Below, piece by piece: positions 49,845 through 59,050 of a stretch of DNA of 63,393 nucleotides. A program made the translations under genes and the position numbers. This stretch comes from JBKHYG01 sp046565595. Lineage in GTDB: Bacteria > Actinomycetota > AC-67. The notes under the pieces were generated by a model that had not been told where the DNA came from, made no database searches, and saw only the letters and a list, made by a program, of their open reading frames with translations. Location of the stretch: NCBI GenBank assembly GCA_046565595.1, contig JBKHYG010000017.1:1-63393 (forward strand), in the 5' to 3' direction. Within the stretch, counting starts at the first letter, position 1. Each line of letters opens with the position of its first letter.

Positions 49845-50971
49845 GTGCCGAGGGTGCTGCCCTGGTCGCAGCGATCCTCGTGCTCGCAGCGGCGCTGATC
49901 GTAGCCCTCGCCATGGTGAAGACCATGGGTCGCCGCATCCGAGAACTCGAGGAGGACCGCAGCAGAGCACACCGGACCGCCGAGGACGCGGCCGAGTCCT
50001 CCTCGATCGCAGCCCAAGAAGCTCTCAGGTTCGGACGCATACTCTCCGCGATGCCCGATGGAGTGCTGCTCTTCACGGACGATCGAGTGAGATACGCGAA
50101 CCCAGCTGCGATCACATTGCTAGGTGGGGATCCGGTCAGACTGTTACCGCATGTGCGGTCGGCAGAGGGGTCCTTCGACATCCAGGTTCATCATCCCGTT
50201 TACCGAGACATCCAATGTCTGGTCACCGATCTGGATGCTCGAACTACGCTAGTGGTGGCCCGGGATGTCACGGATAGCCGGCGCGTAGATCGGATGCGTC
50301 AGGATTTCGTCGCGAACGCCTCTCACGAGCTGAAGACTCCTGTAGCAACCATCCTTGCGGCCGCTGAGACCCTCGCCACCGCGATCCAGGATGACCCGGA
50401 GACCGCCGAACGATTCACCCATGCCCTCGTTCGCGAAGCATCGCGTCTGTCGCGGATGGTCCAGGATCTCCTCGACCTCGCACGCCTTGATGACCCGCTT
50501 CCGGGTGATGAGTCGGCGGATCTCTCCAAGGCGACACAAGACGTGGTGACTCGATATCGCACCCTCGGCCGAGATCGCGACCTGGCTGTCGACCCATCCA
50601 TCGAGCACGGGCTCAGGGTTGCGCACCGAGAGCACGATGTTCGCGTCGCACTCTCGAATCTGCTGGACAACGCCTTCCGATACACCCCGAGTGGAGGCCG
50701 CATCACGGTCAGACTCCGCCGTGAGGGAGAGGTGGCGGTCTTAGAGGTCGCCGACGATGGCGAAGGTATACCGGCCAAGGATCTTCCCCGGATCTTCGAG
50801 CGCTTCTACCGGGTAGACCGTGCGCGTGCACGAGAAACCGGCGGTACAGGCCTCGGATTGGCGATCGTCAAACACATCGCGGAGCAGGCGGGCGGCACGG
50901 TGTCTGCCGACAGTGTCCTAGGCGAAGGAGCGACCTTCACCCTCCGGATCCCGATCCTGCCGGGAACCTGA
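49841..50971 (+). CDS. phoR: sensor histidine kinase (PhoR/SenX3 type)
   Basis: The protein has 376 residues and a TTG start overlapping the phoB stop. There is one N-terminal membrane helix (about 6-27), a coiled coil, and a PAS-like domain (about 62-145, MPDGVLLFTDDRVRYANPAA). The HisKA domain has the phosphoacceptor His162 in NASHELKTPVATI, and the HATPase has NLLDNAFRY, DDGEGIP and GGTGLGLAIVKHI. No large periplasmic domain exists, as in PhoR and SenX3, which sense the Pst-PhoU state rather than phosphate itself. The last 54 bases overlap the convergent CheY-like gene. Confidence 0.94.
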   Translation: MSAEGAALVAAILVLAAALIVALAMVKTMGRRIRELEEDRSRAHRTAEDAAESSSIAAQEALRFGRILSAMPDGVLLFTDDRVRYANPAAITLLGGDPVRLLPHVRSAEGSFDIQVHHPVYRDIQCLVTDLDARTTLVVARDVTDSRRVDRMRQDFVANASHELKTPVATILAAAETLATAIQDDPETAERFTHALVREASRLSRMVQDLLDLARLDDPLPGDESADLSKATQDVVTRYRTLGRDRDLAVDPSIEHGLRVAHREHDVRVALSNLLDNAFRYTPSGGRITVRLRREGEVAVLEVADDGEGIPAKDLPRIFERFYRVDRARARETGGTGLGLAIVKHIAEQAGGTVSADSVLGEGATFTLRIPILPGT

Positions 50972-51373
50972 CCCACGGTCGCTCATCAGCGCAACGAGTT
51001 GCTCTATCAACACACCTGGATCGATCCCCTTCTCGATGTACGCAGCCGCGCCGAGTTGTCGGGCGTCCGTACCGATCTTCTCCTCGATGAACCCAGAGAA
51101 GACGACCACGGTCGAATCGGGGGACGCCTCGCGGATCCGCGGAAGCGCTTGGAGGCCGTCCATCTCGGGCATGGACATGTCCAACAGGACGAGTTCGGGT
51201 TGGAGACGGCGGCTCTCCTCGATGCCCATCATGCCGTCCTCCGCTTGCCCCACCACCTCGAATCGCCCCGACGATTCGAGGGTGATCTGCATCAGTCGCC
51301 GCAACGCCAGAACATCGTCGACCAGCAGCACCCTTATGCCTCGGTCCGGATCACCCCCGGTTGGTCCCATCAC
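50918..51373 (-). CDS. stand-alone CheY-like response regulator
   Basis: This 151-residue protein has a receiver domain only. It contains the acidic pair DD (19-20), phosphoacceptor Asp65 in LLDMSMPEMDG, Ser in VVVFSG and Lys in YIEKGID. No output domain follows; the tail is Arg/Ser/Glu-rich. The GTG start overlaps the stop of the membrane sensor gene (GTGA), so they are probably partners. The 3' end overlaps phoR by 54 bases on the opposite strand. Confidence 0.9.
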   Translation of the reverse strand: MMGPTGGDPDRGIRVLLVDDVLALRRLMQITLESSGRFEVVGQAEDGMMGIEESRRLQPELVLLDMSMPEMDGLQALPRIREASPDSTVVVFSGFIEEKIGTDARQLGAAAYIEKGIDPGVLIEQLVALMSDRGSGSRQDRDPEGEGRSFA

Positions 51374-52179
51374 CTGGGCCCCAGGAACGAGGAGTGCACC
51401 AGGTCTCCGGGTTCAACCGCTCCAGGCGCGGCACCTTCTCCTACGAGTTCGCTGATGATCCCCTTGGCTGACTCAAGGGCATCGGCCATCGCTTCCTTAG
51501 CCTCATCCGTTCGGCCCGACGCCTGAGCCAGTTGTGCCACAACGAGTCCCTGAACGATCCCGTCGTTGATCTGAAGCGCTTGACGACGACGGAGGTTCGC
51601 GTCGTGCATGAGTTGACGGAAGCTCTCAGCTCGAGCGTGCTCGAGCTCGTTGACCTTCCAAGAGAACAGTTGAACTATGCAAGCCGCAGCCACGAATCCA
51701 CCGTGGATCAACGCCCACACCCAAGGCTGGTTGAGCGCGGCCTCGTGGTTGTAGACGGCTGCGGGGTCCAGCGCGCCCATGACGCCGTGATGCACGACCA
51801 CATAACCGAACGCCACTCCATAGGGTGCCCAGTCCTGGTAAAGAGTCATGAGGCCAAGGACGACGAAGAAGTGGAAGTGCATCTCGATCAATCCGCCGCT
51901 CAGATGCACGAGGACCGCCGAGCAAGTCACGAGTCCGAGGGCTGCAAGGGTTCCACGCATAGCGCGGGACGCCTTCGCGTTCGCCGCGGCGATGGCAAGC
52001 ACGGCGATGATCGAGGTCTCCGCTACGGTGTGCACGACGCCGTAGCCACGAGTGATACCCAGGACTGCCACCGCGGGGATGTGGGCTGCCAGTATCCAGA
52101 CGACCACGAGGTGCCGGTTCCTGAAGACCTCGGGTGGCAGATCCCTGCCGCGAGGGACCGCCGCGCGTAGACGATCCAT
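51370..52179 (-). CDS. membrane sensor with degenerate histidine-kinase dimerisation helix, no ATPase domain
   Basis: This protein of about 269 residues has several membrane helices (about 28-165) with the His-rich segment GGLIEMHFHFFVVLGLMTLYQDWAPYGVAFGYVVVHHG, seen in sensor modules of actinobacterial kinases and diguanylate cyclases. A helix follows, then RRRQALQINDGIVQGLVVAQLA, which resembles the DHp helix of NarL-type kinases (LHDGVVQGL) with Asn about residue 205 in place of the phosphorylated His. No HATPase domain is present. It probably works with the CheY-like regulator downstream. The start is uncertain: ATG 52179 has no good ribosome site and GTG 52197 sits too close to AAGGAAG. 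Confidence 0.75.
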   Translation of the reverse strand: MDRLRAAVPRGRDLPPEVFRNRHLVVVWILAAHIPAVAVLGITRGYGVVHTVAETSIIAVLAIAAANAKASRAMRGTLAALGLVTCSAVLVHLSGGLIEMHFHFFVVLGLMTLYQDWAPYGVAFGYVVVHHGVMGALDPAAVYNHEAALNQPWVWALIHGGFVAAACIVQLFSWKVNELEHARAESFRQLMHDANLRRRQALQINDGIVQGLVVAQLAQASGRTDEAKEAMADALESAKGIISELVGEGAAPGAVEPGDLVHSSFLGPR

Positions 52180-52308
52180 GGATCGATAGATGCTCACCTT
52201 CCTTGAATCGGCCTGATGAGGAGCAACGGATACGCCCTGTTGTGACCAGGTGGCCGGTGGAATGCCCGTTTCGTCCGGCCTCGAAGTGACCTGAGGGGTG
52301 CTGGCCCC

Positions 52309-52314
52309 TAGGCT
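52309..52314 (+). promoter_or_regulatory. possible -10 element of a leaderless promoter (TAGGCT)
   Basis: TAGGCT lies 10 bases before the ATG of typA. No ribosome site is visible between them. Confidence 0.4.
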
Positions 52315-52324
52315 GCGCGCCCGC

Positions 52325-54133
52325 ATGACCTCCCCCGAACAGCGCCGCCTGCGCAACCTCGCTCTCGTCGCCCATGTCGATCATGGGAAGACCACGCTCG
52401 TCGACGCCATGCTGCGCCAGACCCACACGGTCAAGGACGACAGCGAAGACCGAGTGATGGACTCGAACGATCTGGAACGCGAACGCGGGATCACCATCCT
52501 GGCCAAGGCGGCGTCCGTCGAGTGGCACGGCATCCATCTGAACCTGGTGGACACGCCCGGCCACGCCGACTTCGGCGGCGAGGTCGAACGCGGCCTCACC
52601 ATGGTGGACGGCATCTGCCTGCTGGTGGATGCCGCCGAAGGTCCGCTGCCTCAGACGCGTTTCGTCCTGCGCAAGGCATTGATCCTCGGTCTTCCTCACA
52701 TCGTGATCATCAACAAGGTCGACCGTAAGGATGCGCGCCCACACGAGGTGCTCGAAGAGATCTACGAGCTCTTCCTGGATCTCGGGCACGAGGATCTGGA
52801 TTTCCCCGTCATCTCCGCGGTCGCGCGCGAAGGTCGCTCGATGAAGGGCATCGGCATGCCTGCCGAGGATGCCACGCTCGAACCTCTCTTCGACACGATC
52901 GTGCACACGGTTCCCCCGCCGTCCGGCGACGCTGATGCGACGCTGCAGGCCCTCGTGACGAACCTCGACGCGAGCGACTACCTCGGGCGTCTCGCGATCG
53001 GGCGCGTGCAGGCTGGCCGTTTGCGGCTGGAACGGCCGATCGGGATCGTCGGCGCAGACGGCAAGGTCCGCTCGATCAAGGCGCAGGCGCTCCAGCGTTT
53101 CGTCGGACTCGGCCGCGAAGAGGTCGGACACATCGACGCTGGCGATCTGTTCATCATCGCCGGCGACCCGGATGTAGAGATCGGCGACACGCTCACCGAT
53201 CCCGCGAACCCGCTGCCGCTGCCTCGCATCGAGGTGGACGAGCCAGTCCTCACGATGACTTTCGCGCCTTCCACATCTCCGCTTGCCGGCGACGGCAAGT
53301 ACCTGACGGCTCGTCACATCGCGGACCGCCTGCGGAAAGAGGCTCTGGGCAATGTGTCCATCCGCGTCAGCCCGACGGATTCCCCCGATGTCTTGCAGGT
53401 CGCTGGTCGTGGCGAGCTACAGTTGGCGGTGCTGATCGAAACGATGCGTCGAGAGGGCTACGAGTTCCAGGTGTCCAGGCCTGAGGTCATCACGAAGATG
53501 ATCGATGGCAGCAAGCATGAGCCGCAGGAGCGCCTCACGATCGATGTTCCGAGCGAGCATGTCGGAACCGTCACCCAGGTGATGGCGCCGCGTCGAGGCG
53601 AGACGCTCGAGATCCGTCCCGGCGAGACCGGTCGCAGCATCCTGATCATCGAGGCTCCCTCGCGAGGGTTGCTCGGGTTCCGCTCCACGCTGCTCACCGC
53701 AACGCAGGGAACCGCGATCATCAACATCGAGTCAGCCGGATGGATGCCTTGGGCCGGCGAGCTTCCACACCGCAAGGGTGGCGCTATGGTCGCCGATCGT
53801 GCGGGTGTCGCCAACATCTACGCGTTGGACAACCTGCAGGACCGAGGCATGTTCTTCGTCGGCGTTGGCGACAAGGTCTACGAAGGGATGGTCGTTGGCG
53901 AGAATGCGCGACCAGAGGAGATGGTCGTCAATCCCACCAAGGAGAAGAAGGCGACCAACATCCGCACGCACTCGCATGACGAGGCCGCGAAGTTGCCTCC
54001 GCCCAAGATCCACACCGTCGAGAGCGCGATCGAGTGGCTCGGACCCGACGAACTCGTCGAGGTGACTCCCAGCGGGTTGCGGATCAGGAAGCGTCTGCTG
54101 AACCAGAAGGATCGTGCGCGCGCGACGAACTGA
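52325..54133 (+). CDS. typA: ribosome-associated GTPase TypA/BipA
   Basis: The protein has 602 residues. GTPase motifs are AHVDHGKTT (G1, about 16-24), RERGITI (G2), DTPGHADF (G3) and NKVDR (G4). EF-G-like domains II, III and V follow, then the BipA-specific C-terminal domain with TRKGGAMV-like PHRKGGAMVADRAG and the RPEEMVVNPTKEKKATNIR stretch. It binds 70S ribosomes and helps ribosome assembly under stress. I chose ATG 52325; the earlier GTG 52298 would overlap the -10-like TAGGCT. Its TGA is in a palindrome shared with the convergent hydrolase. Confidence 0.97.
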   Translation: MTSPEQRRLRNLALVAHVDHGKTTLVDAMLRQTHTVKDDSEDRVMDSNDLERERGITILAKAASVEWHGIHLNLVDTPGHADFGGEVERGLTMVDGICLLVDAAEGPLPQTRFVLRKALILGLPHIVIINKVDRKDARPHEVLEEIYELFLDLGHEDLDFPVISAVAREGRSMKGIGMPAEDATLEPLFDTIVHTVPPPSGDADATLQALVTNLDASDYLGRLAIGRVQAGRLRLERPIGIVGADGKVRSIKAQALQRFVGLGREEVGHIDAGDLFIIAGDPDVEIGDTLTDPANPLPLPRIEVDEPVLTMTFAPSTSPLAGDGKYLTARHIADRLRKEALGNVSIRVSPTDSPDVLQVAGRGELQLAVLIETMRREGYEFQVSRPEVITKMIDGSKHEPQERLTIDVPSEHVGTVTQVMAPRRGETLEIRPGETGRSILIIEAPSRGLLGFRSTLLTATQGTAIINIESAGWMPWAGELPHRKGGAMVADRAGVANIYALDNLQDRGMFFVGVGDKVYEGMVVGENARPEEMVVNPTKEKKATNIRTHSHDEAAKLPPPKIHTVESAIEWLGPDELVEVTPSGLRIRKRLLNQKDRARATN

Positions 54134-54140
54134 TCAGTTC
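54127..54140. repeat. palindrome that supplies both convergent stop codons
   Basis: The 14-bp perfect palindrome GAACTGATCAGTTC contains the typA TGA on one strand and the hydrolase TGA on the other, back to back with no overlap. Confidence 0.6.
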
Positions 54141-55813
54141 CAGTCGATCGGTTCGCTCAGGTTCTCGGCGCCGGGTAGGTCTATCCACGAGCCCTGGCCG
54201 ATGACGACCTCGAACGGATTGGTCGCCGGACGCAGGTACGGCGTGTCGTTGGTCGAGATCTCGATCTGGATCCGATGCCCCGCGGGGAACCGGTAGCTCA
54301 GTCCGAAGATGTCGAACTCGGCCATGTGCGGTCCGAGCGGCGCATCGAGGTTCTCCGAGTACGCACCCCGCGTGACCATCTTGCGTGAGCCGTCAGGCGC
54401 GAGATCCCAGATGATGGGATCTAGCTGCAGGGTCTGACCCGGACCTGGTCCCCTATCCGGGGCACCGACGGAGGCCGCCAACACATCTAGGCCGAAGCGA
54501 GGCGTTCCGGTCAGTTGCAGGTCTCCGGCAAGCGGTTCGCTCAGGTAGGTGACCGTGTCCGCCGGGGTAGGCGTGCGACCCTCTGGGATGCGCTGGCCGG
54601 TGGCGTCCTCGACATAAGGGTCGAAGAAATATCGCGCGAGGTATTCGCCGCCTGGGTGCGCGGTCGCCCAGGTGTTCGTCAACGCAGCGGCACCGGCGCC
54701 CTCGCAGGGTGTCTCCTGCACGGTTCCGGTCGGTAGACCTACACAGAGATAGCGGCGCACTGGGTCGCCGAAGGACAGCCCATCGACCGTCATCGTCGTG
54801 CCGTCCCAGACCGATCCGCTCCAATGCGTGTTCGATACCTCGATGCGAGGGGTCTCTTCGAACCCGTTCTCCTCGCCCTTGACGAAGTGGTCGAAGAAGG
54901 GGATCAGGCGATCGAACGCGATGTGCAGAGCCTCCCTGGAACCCGTGTCGGGCTCCGCGGCGGGGTGACCGATACCGCCGAGGTAGATCCAGAAGGGAAC
55001 ACCGTTGGCTTCGAGTCTCGGAGCGATGTTCAGCCATTGCTCGGCATCGAAGTAGCTGTCGTTCCATCCGTTCGCCAGGTACAGGGGCGTGCGGATGTTG
55101 TCGAGGCGATTGATCTCCGAGCGCAGGCGCAGCTGTTCCCGCGCGTAGGGCATCCCGACACCTGTGATCATCGCCAGGATCAGACGGTGGAACTCTTCAG
55201 AGATCTTGTTCGTCGGAACGGCCAGGGCCCAGGTGACCGCCGGGATGGTCAGCTTGGGAACATCGTTCGGGACCATAGCGGCGTAGAAGTCACTCGGACC
55301 AGCGAGAGGTGCGATCGCTTTTATGGCGGGATGGTTCAAGGTCGCGTACGCCATCGCATAGGAAGCGCCGTAGGAGGCTCCGACCTGTCCGATGTGGTCG
55401 ACCCAGATCTCGGGAACATTCGCAGGGTCGTTCAGCCAGTTCACCGCGTCTAGGGCGTCCTGCCTCTCCTTCTCGCCCATCAGATCGATCTCGCCGCCGG
55501 TTTGGCCGAAGCCTCGCTGAGACCAGCGCAGCACGATGTAGCCGGCGTCCGTCAGACGGTGACGCGTTCCGCCATCGCTCGTGCGGCTTCCACCGAAACC
55601 GTGGTTGAGGATGATCGCCGGGTACGGCGGGGTTCCGTGCGTCGGAACCGACACCGACGCGTCGAGGATTATCGGGTTCCCGTCATCGTCGGGCATAGAC
55701 GCCGGGATCTTGACGAGCCGTTCCTCGAACGGCTTGCTCGCGTTCGCGACGGTAACCGCCGGGAGGATGGATGCCGCGAGGGCGATGGCGAGGAGCGTTG
55801 CGGTCCTTCTCAT
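54134..55813 (-). CDS. secreted X-Pro dipeptidyl-peptidase/CocE-like alpha/beta hydrolase
   Basis: This is a 559-residue protein with a signal peptide (MRRTATLLAIALAASILPAVTVANA). The longer upstream frame overlaps the epimerase gene and would bury the signal peptide, so ATG 55813 is chosen. The hydrolase domain (about 30-330) has YPAIILNHGFGGS, DAGYIVLRWSQRGFGQTGGEIDLMGEKERQDALDAVNWL and the nucleophile elbow VGASYGASYAM. A C-terminal jelly-roll (about 340-559), with DIFGLSYRFPAGHRIQIEISTND near the end, is the CocE/XPD type. It probably cleaves peptides or esters outside the cell. It follows the epimerase gene by 49 bases. Confidence 0.88.
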   Translation of the reverse strand: MRRTATLLAIALAASILPAVTVANASKPFEERLVKIPASMPDDDGNPIILDASVSVPTHGTPPYPAIILNHGFGGSRTSDGGTRHRLTDAGYIVLRWSQRGFGQTGGEIDLMGEKERQDALDAVNWLNDPANVPEIWVDHIGQVGASYGASYAMAYATLNHPAIKAIAPLAGPSDFYAAMVPNDVPKLTIPAVTWALAVPTNKISEEFHRLILAMITGVGMPYAREQLRLRSEINRLDNIRTPLYLANGWNDSYFDAEQWLNIAPRLEANGVPFWIYLGGIGHPAAEPDTGSREALHIAFDRLIPFFDHFVKGEENGFEETPRIEVSNTHWSGSVWDGTTMTVDGLSFGDPVRRYLCVGLPTGTVQETPCEGAGAAALTNTWATAHPGGEYLARYFFDPYVEDATGQRIPEGRTPTPADTVTYLSEPLAGDLQLTGTPRFGLDVLAASVGAPDRGPGPGQTLQLDPIIWDLAPDGSRKMVTRGAYSENLDAPLGPHMAEFDIFGLSYRFPAGHRIQIEISTNDTPYLRPATNPFEVVIGQGSWIDLPGAENLSEPIDWN

Positions 55814-55862
55814 CCCCAGAGATTCGCCCCGTCGAGCATCATCCCTGCCTCTGACCGCGACT

Positions 55863-57227
55863 TCAGAGTCCGAACTCGTCACGCATCGCGTCCTCGAGGC
55901 TCGAGTGCGAGTGAGCGAACCCGCTCTCCATCAGCCGATCGGGTATAGCTCGCTGACCGCTCAACAGCAGCACCTTCCCCAACTCACCTAGCAAGAGTTC
56001 CACCGCGAGACGAGGCGCCGGGAGGAAAGACGGCCGTCCCAAGGCTCGACCGAGGGTCTTGGCGAACTCGCGTTGCGGCACGGGGCCGGGGCCGGTGAGG
56101 TTCACGGGTCCCTCGAGATCGCTGGCGGCGAGATGCTCGAGTCCCCGAGTCACATCGTGCAGGCTGATCCAGGGCCAGAACTGCTTCCCCGAACCGAGAG
56201 GTCCGAACAGTCCGAGCCGTCCGAGCAGCAGCAACGGCGTCATGGCTCCGCTCTTGGCGGCCAGTACGAGTCCGATGCGCGGATGCACGACCTTGATCCC
56301 GGCGTCGCGTGCGGGTTGCGCCGCAGCCTCCCAGCGTCGAACCACCTCTGCGAGGAAATCGTCGCCACTTCCGGCGTCCTCGGTGAGTATCTCGTCTCCG
56401 CGATGGCCGTAGTAACCCACGGCAGCGGTTGAAACCAGTATGCGTGGAGGGTTCGTCAGCTTCGCCAAGCCGGTCGCCAGTGAGCGTGTCCCCTCCTCTC
56501 TGCTTTCGAGGATGCGTCGCTTCTTGTTCTCCGTCCATCGGGGGATGCCTCCACCGATGCTCTCTCCTGCGAGGTGGATCACCGCGTCGAAGCCTTCCAA
56601 TGGGCTCGGATCCCAGTCGCCCTTCGGGTTCCAGCGCACCTGTTCCGGGGACGGCTTGGACCTGACGAGTTCCACGACCTCGTGTCCGCGGATCCTCAAG
56701 CGCGCGCACAATCGCGAACCGATTAGGCCGCTCGCCCCGGTTACCGCGATCCGCATCTTGCCGCGAGGTAACGGATCCTGCAGATCGTCCTTGGTCACCA
56801 GGTGTCGGTAGCGCAGCAGCGTTTCGATCTCGGTCCGTACCTGCCTCGTCACGAACGGCGGAACCACCTTGCCGACGGGAAGCGATGCAGCGACCGTGTC
56901 ACTGAGCGCGGAGCGCGTATCGCCCAACGACTCGAAGTCATGCTGGTGGATCCACGATCCGAACGGACCCTGGCGTTGTACATCGGTGAAGCCGATCCCA
57001 TCGTGTTCGATGTGCTCGGCTACCCACTTGAACCTGATCGGTCCCTTCCAGCCGTAGAAGACGGTGCGCGCGCCGGGCTCGATCCCTCCCGTGCGTTCCA
57101 GCAGGCGCATCTTCTGCCAGGGTGGGGCTAGCCGTTCGAAGCATCCCTCGTGCAGGTGATACGCCAGAACCTCCTCGAGGCTCGCGTCTACCTCGGTGCG
57201 ACGGCCGACCTGGAACCGGCCGCTCAC
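55863..57227 (-). CDS. SRPBCC domain fused to TIGR01777-type epimerase
   Basis: This 454-residue protein has an N-terminal SRPBCC lipid-binding-like domain (about 1-145, GRFQVGRRTEVDASLEEVLAYHLHEG) and a short-chain dehydrogenase/epimerase domain (about 158-454) with GASGLIGSRLCARLRIRG, VIHLAGESIGGG, VGYYGHRGDEILTEDA and ISLHDVTRGLEHL. This is the common actinobacterial TIGR01777 form; its substrate is not known. The GTG overlaps the AtuA stop (GTGA), so it is the second gene of the AtuA operon. Confidence 0.9.
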   Translation of the reverse strand: MSGRFQVGRRTEVDASLEEVLAYHLHEGCFERLAPPWQKMRLLERTGGIEPGARTVFYGWKGPIRFKWVAEHIEHDGIGFTDVQRQGPFGSWIHQHDFESLGDTRSALSDTVAASLPVGKVVPPFVTRQVRTEIETLLRYRHLVTKDDLQDPLPRGKMRIAVTGASGLIGSRLCARLRIRGHEVVELVRSKPSPEQVRWNPKGDWDPSPLEGFDAVIHLAGESIGGGIPRWTENKKRRILESREEGTRSLATGLAKLTNPPRILVSTAAVGYYGHRGDEILTEDAGSGDDFLAEVVRRWEAAAQPARDAGIKVVHPRIGLVLAAKSGAMTPLLLLGRLGLFGPLGSGKQFWPWISLHDVTRGLEHLAASDLEGPVNLTGPGPVPQREFAKTLGRALGRPSFLPAPRLAVELLLGELGKVLLLSGQRAIPDRLMESGFAHSHSSLEDAMRDEFGL

Positions 57228-59011
57228 AGCAGTGCCTTCGGGATCTCGACTACGCGACTGCGCAGATACTCGCCGAGTCCCTTGGCCTGTGGATCAGGAC
57301 GCGACGACGACGAGACCCCTTCGCCGAGGAGTCCGTGGAACACGAAGTTGAGCGCGAACAGGTTCGGAAACTCGAACCGTTCGATCGTCAGATCATCTGC
57401 CTCGCCACCCATGAGTTCCCTGATCCTCTCGATAGTCAGCGTGTGTCGCATCCACTCGTAGCGTTCGGACGAGTCGACCCAGAAGCCACAGTTGGCGTTG
57501 CCGCCCTTGTCGCCGCTGCGCGCGCCGACGAAGGTACCCAGCGGGTGCGGCTCGGTCGGACCGTCTGCGAGCTCGGCGACGCGCTTGCCCGCCGCAGCGA
57601 GTTCGTCCAACCGGTCTTCTGACCGCTTCGCTTCCTCGGGAGCGGGTTGGCCCGGGACCTGGTCGATGGCGGATCGTTCGCCTTCGAACACGACCTCCTC
57701 GTGGATCTCCGACTTCGGAACCAGGCATGGCCAATAGACGCCGTATGGCGTGCCGTCGCCGGGTGGGGCCGTCATCGTGAAGCCTGGGTAGCTCGCCAAC
57801 GCCATCTCGGTCACGGCTCCAGAGAACGCTCGACCGACCTTGTTCGGATCGTGATCCTTCACATCGATCCGCAGTAGGGCGACCGCCTGGTCGTTGCGCG
57901 CAGCATCGCTCTTGTCCGAACGCACCAGGCGCACATCCGCGCTGCGGAAGGCCTCGTGCCCGCCGAGCTTGTCGAAGATGCTGCGTTCGACGAGTGCAGC
58001 TTTCGCATCGATGTCGAGTCCGGTGAGCACGAGTTCCATCCGATTACGGAAGCCGCCCAGGTAGTTGATGCACACCTTCGCATCCGGCGGCGCCGGCTCA
58101 CCGCGAACGCTCGTGACCCCAACCCGGTTCGGAGCAAGTTGAGCGAGACGGATCGTGTCGAAGCGGGCGATCACATCTGGGTTCGCATACCGCGGTCCCG
58201 CGATCTCGTAAAGCAGCTGCGCGGTCACGGTTCCGACGCTGACCTCGCCGCCGGTTCCCTCATGTTTGGTAACCACGCAGGAGCCGTCACCAGCGAGTTC
58301 GACCAGCGGGAACCCGGGATGTTCCAGACCCTCGATCTGCGTGAAGAACGGATAGTTGCCGCCGGTCGCCTGCGCCCCACACTCGATGATGTGTCCCGCC
58401 ACGACCGCACCCGCAAGAGCATCGAGGTCCTCGGCCGACCAACCGTGACGCCAGATCCCAGGGCCAACGACCAGCGCGGCATCGGTCACGCGGCCCGTGA
58501 CGACGACGTCTGCTCCGAGATCGAGCGCTTTGGCGATCCCGAAGCCACCGAGGTACGCGTTCGCGCTCACAGGCTGAACCCCGGCCTCGTTCAGGGTCTG
58601 GCCGGTGTCGAGGTTGCGGAGGTCGTGTCCTGCGGCCTGAAGGTCGGGTAGTCGAGGCATCAGGTCGTCGCCCTCGATGTGAGCCACCTTGGCTGACAGA
58701 CCGAGCTTCGCAGCGAGTTCGCGCACTGCTTCAGCGCATCCGGACGGGTTCAGGCCGCCCGCGTTCACCACGATCTTGATGTTGCGATCCAGGCAGGTTC
58801 CCAGGATCTGCTCGCACTGCTTCAGGAAGGTGCTCGCGTAGCCGCGGTTCGGGTCCTTCAGCTTCGAGCGGAACAGGATCAGCATCGTCAGCTCGGCCAG
58901 ATAGTCGCCGGTGAGCACATCGATGGGGCCGCCCTCGACCATCTCTCTCGCGGCCGAGAGCCGGTCTCCGTAGAAACCCGAACAGTTAGCGATGCGTATG
59001 GGTTCTGCCAT
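57224..59011 (-). CDS. AtuA family (DUF1446) protein
   Basis: The protein has 595 residues. The large N-terminal DUF1446 domain (about 1-450) begins IRIANCSGFYGDRLSAAREMVEGGPIDVLTGDYLAELTM, with DVVVTGRVTDAALVVGP. The C-terminal AtuA-like domain (about 490-595) has FVGARSGDKGGNANCGFWV. AtuA is needed for acyclic terpene (citronellol/geraniol) degradation in Pseudomonas; the reaction is unclear, and no other atu gene is seen here. The ATG is fixed by a -10-like TATCCT six bases upstream, giving a leaderless start. It heads an operon with the epimerase and hydrolase genes. Confidence 0.9.
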   Translation of the reverse strand: MAEPIRIANCSGFYGDRLSAAREMVEGGPIDVLTGDYLAELTMLILFRSKLKDPNRGYASTFLKQCEQILGTCLDRNIKIVVNAGGLNPSGCAEAVRELAAKLGLSAKVAHIEGDDLMPRLPDLQAAGHDLRNLDTGQTLNEAGVQPVSANAYLGGFGIAKALDLGADVVVTGRVTDAALVVGPGIWRHGWSAEDLDALAGAVVAGHIIECGAQATGGNYPFFTQIEGLEHPGFPLVELAGDGSCVVTKHEGTGGEVSVGTVTAQLLYEIAGPRYANPDVIARFDTIRLAQLAPNRVGVTSVRGEPAPPDAKVCINYLGGFRNRMELVLTGLDIDAKAALVERSIFDKLGGHEAFRSADVRLVRSDKSDAARNDQAVALLRIDVKDHDPNKVGRAFSGAVTEMALASYPGFTMTAPPGDGTPYGVYWPCLVPKSEIHEEVVFEGERSAIDQVPGQPAPEEAKRSEDRLDELAAAGKRVAELADGPTEPHPLGTFVGARSGDKGGNANCGFWVDSSERYEWMRHTLTIERIRELMGGEADDLTIERFEFPNLFALNFVFHGLLGEGVSSSSRPDPQAKGLGEYLRSRVVEIPKALL

Positions 59012-59017
59012 ACCCCG

Positions 59018-59023
59018 AGGATA
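59018..59023 (-). promoter_or_regulatory. -10 element of a leaderless promoter (TATCCT)
   Basis: TATCCT on the minus strand lies 6 bases before the AtuA ATG. It faces away from the promoter of the divergent acetyltransferase. Confidence 0.45.
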
Positions 59024-59024
59024 G

Positions 59025-59046
59025 GACCCCGCGGGCAAGCGGGGTC
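59025..59046. repeat. 8-bp palindrome between two divergent promoters
   Basis: GACCCCGC and GCGGGGTC are separated by 6 bases. The element is centred between the -10 hexamers at 59018-59023 and 59051-59056, so a dimeric regulator could control both directions. Confidence 0.5.
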
Positions 59047-59050
59047 GCCG

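Noticed and set aside
51626..53317. Long open frame (563 codons) on the minus strand across typA and the sensor gene
   Set aside because: It lies antisense to typA, whose motifs are unmistakable, and its composition is that of a high-GC shadow frame (Arg, His, Gly, Asp rich, no domain).
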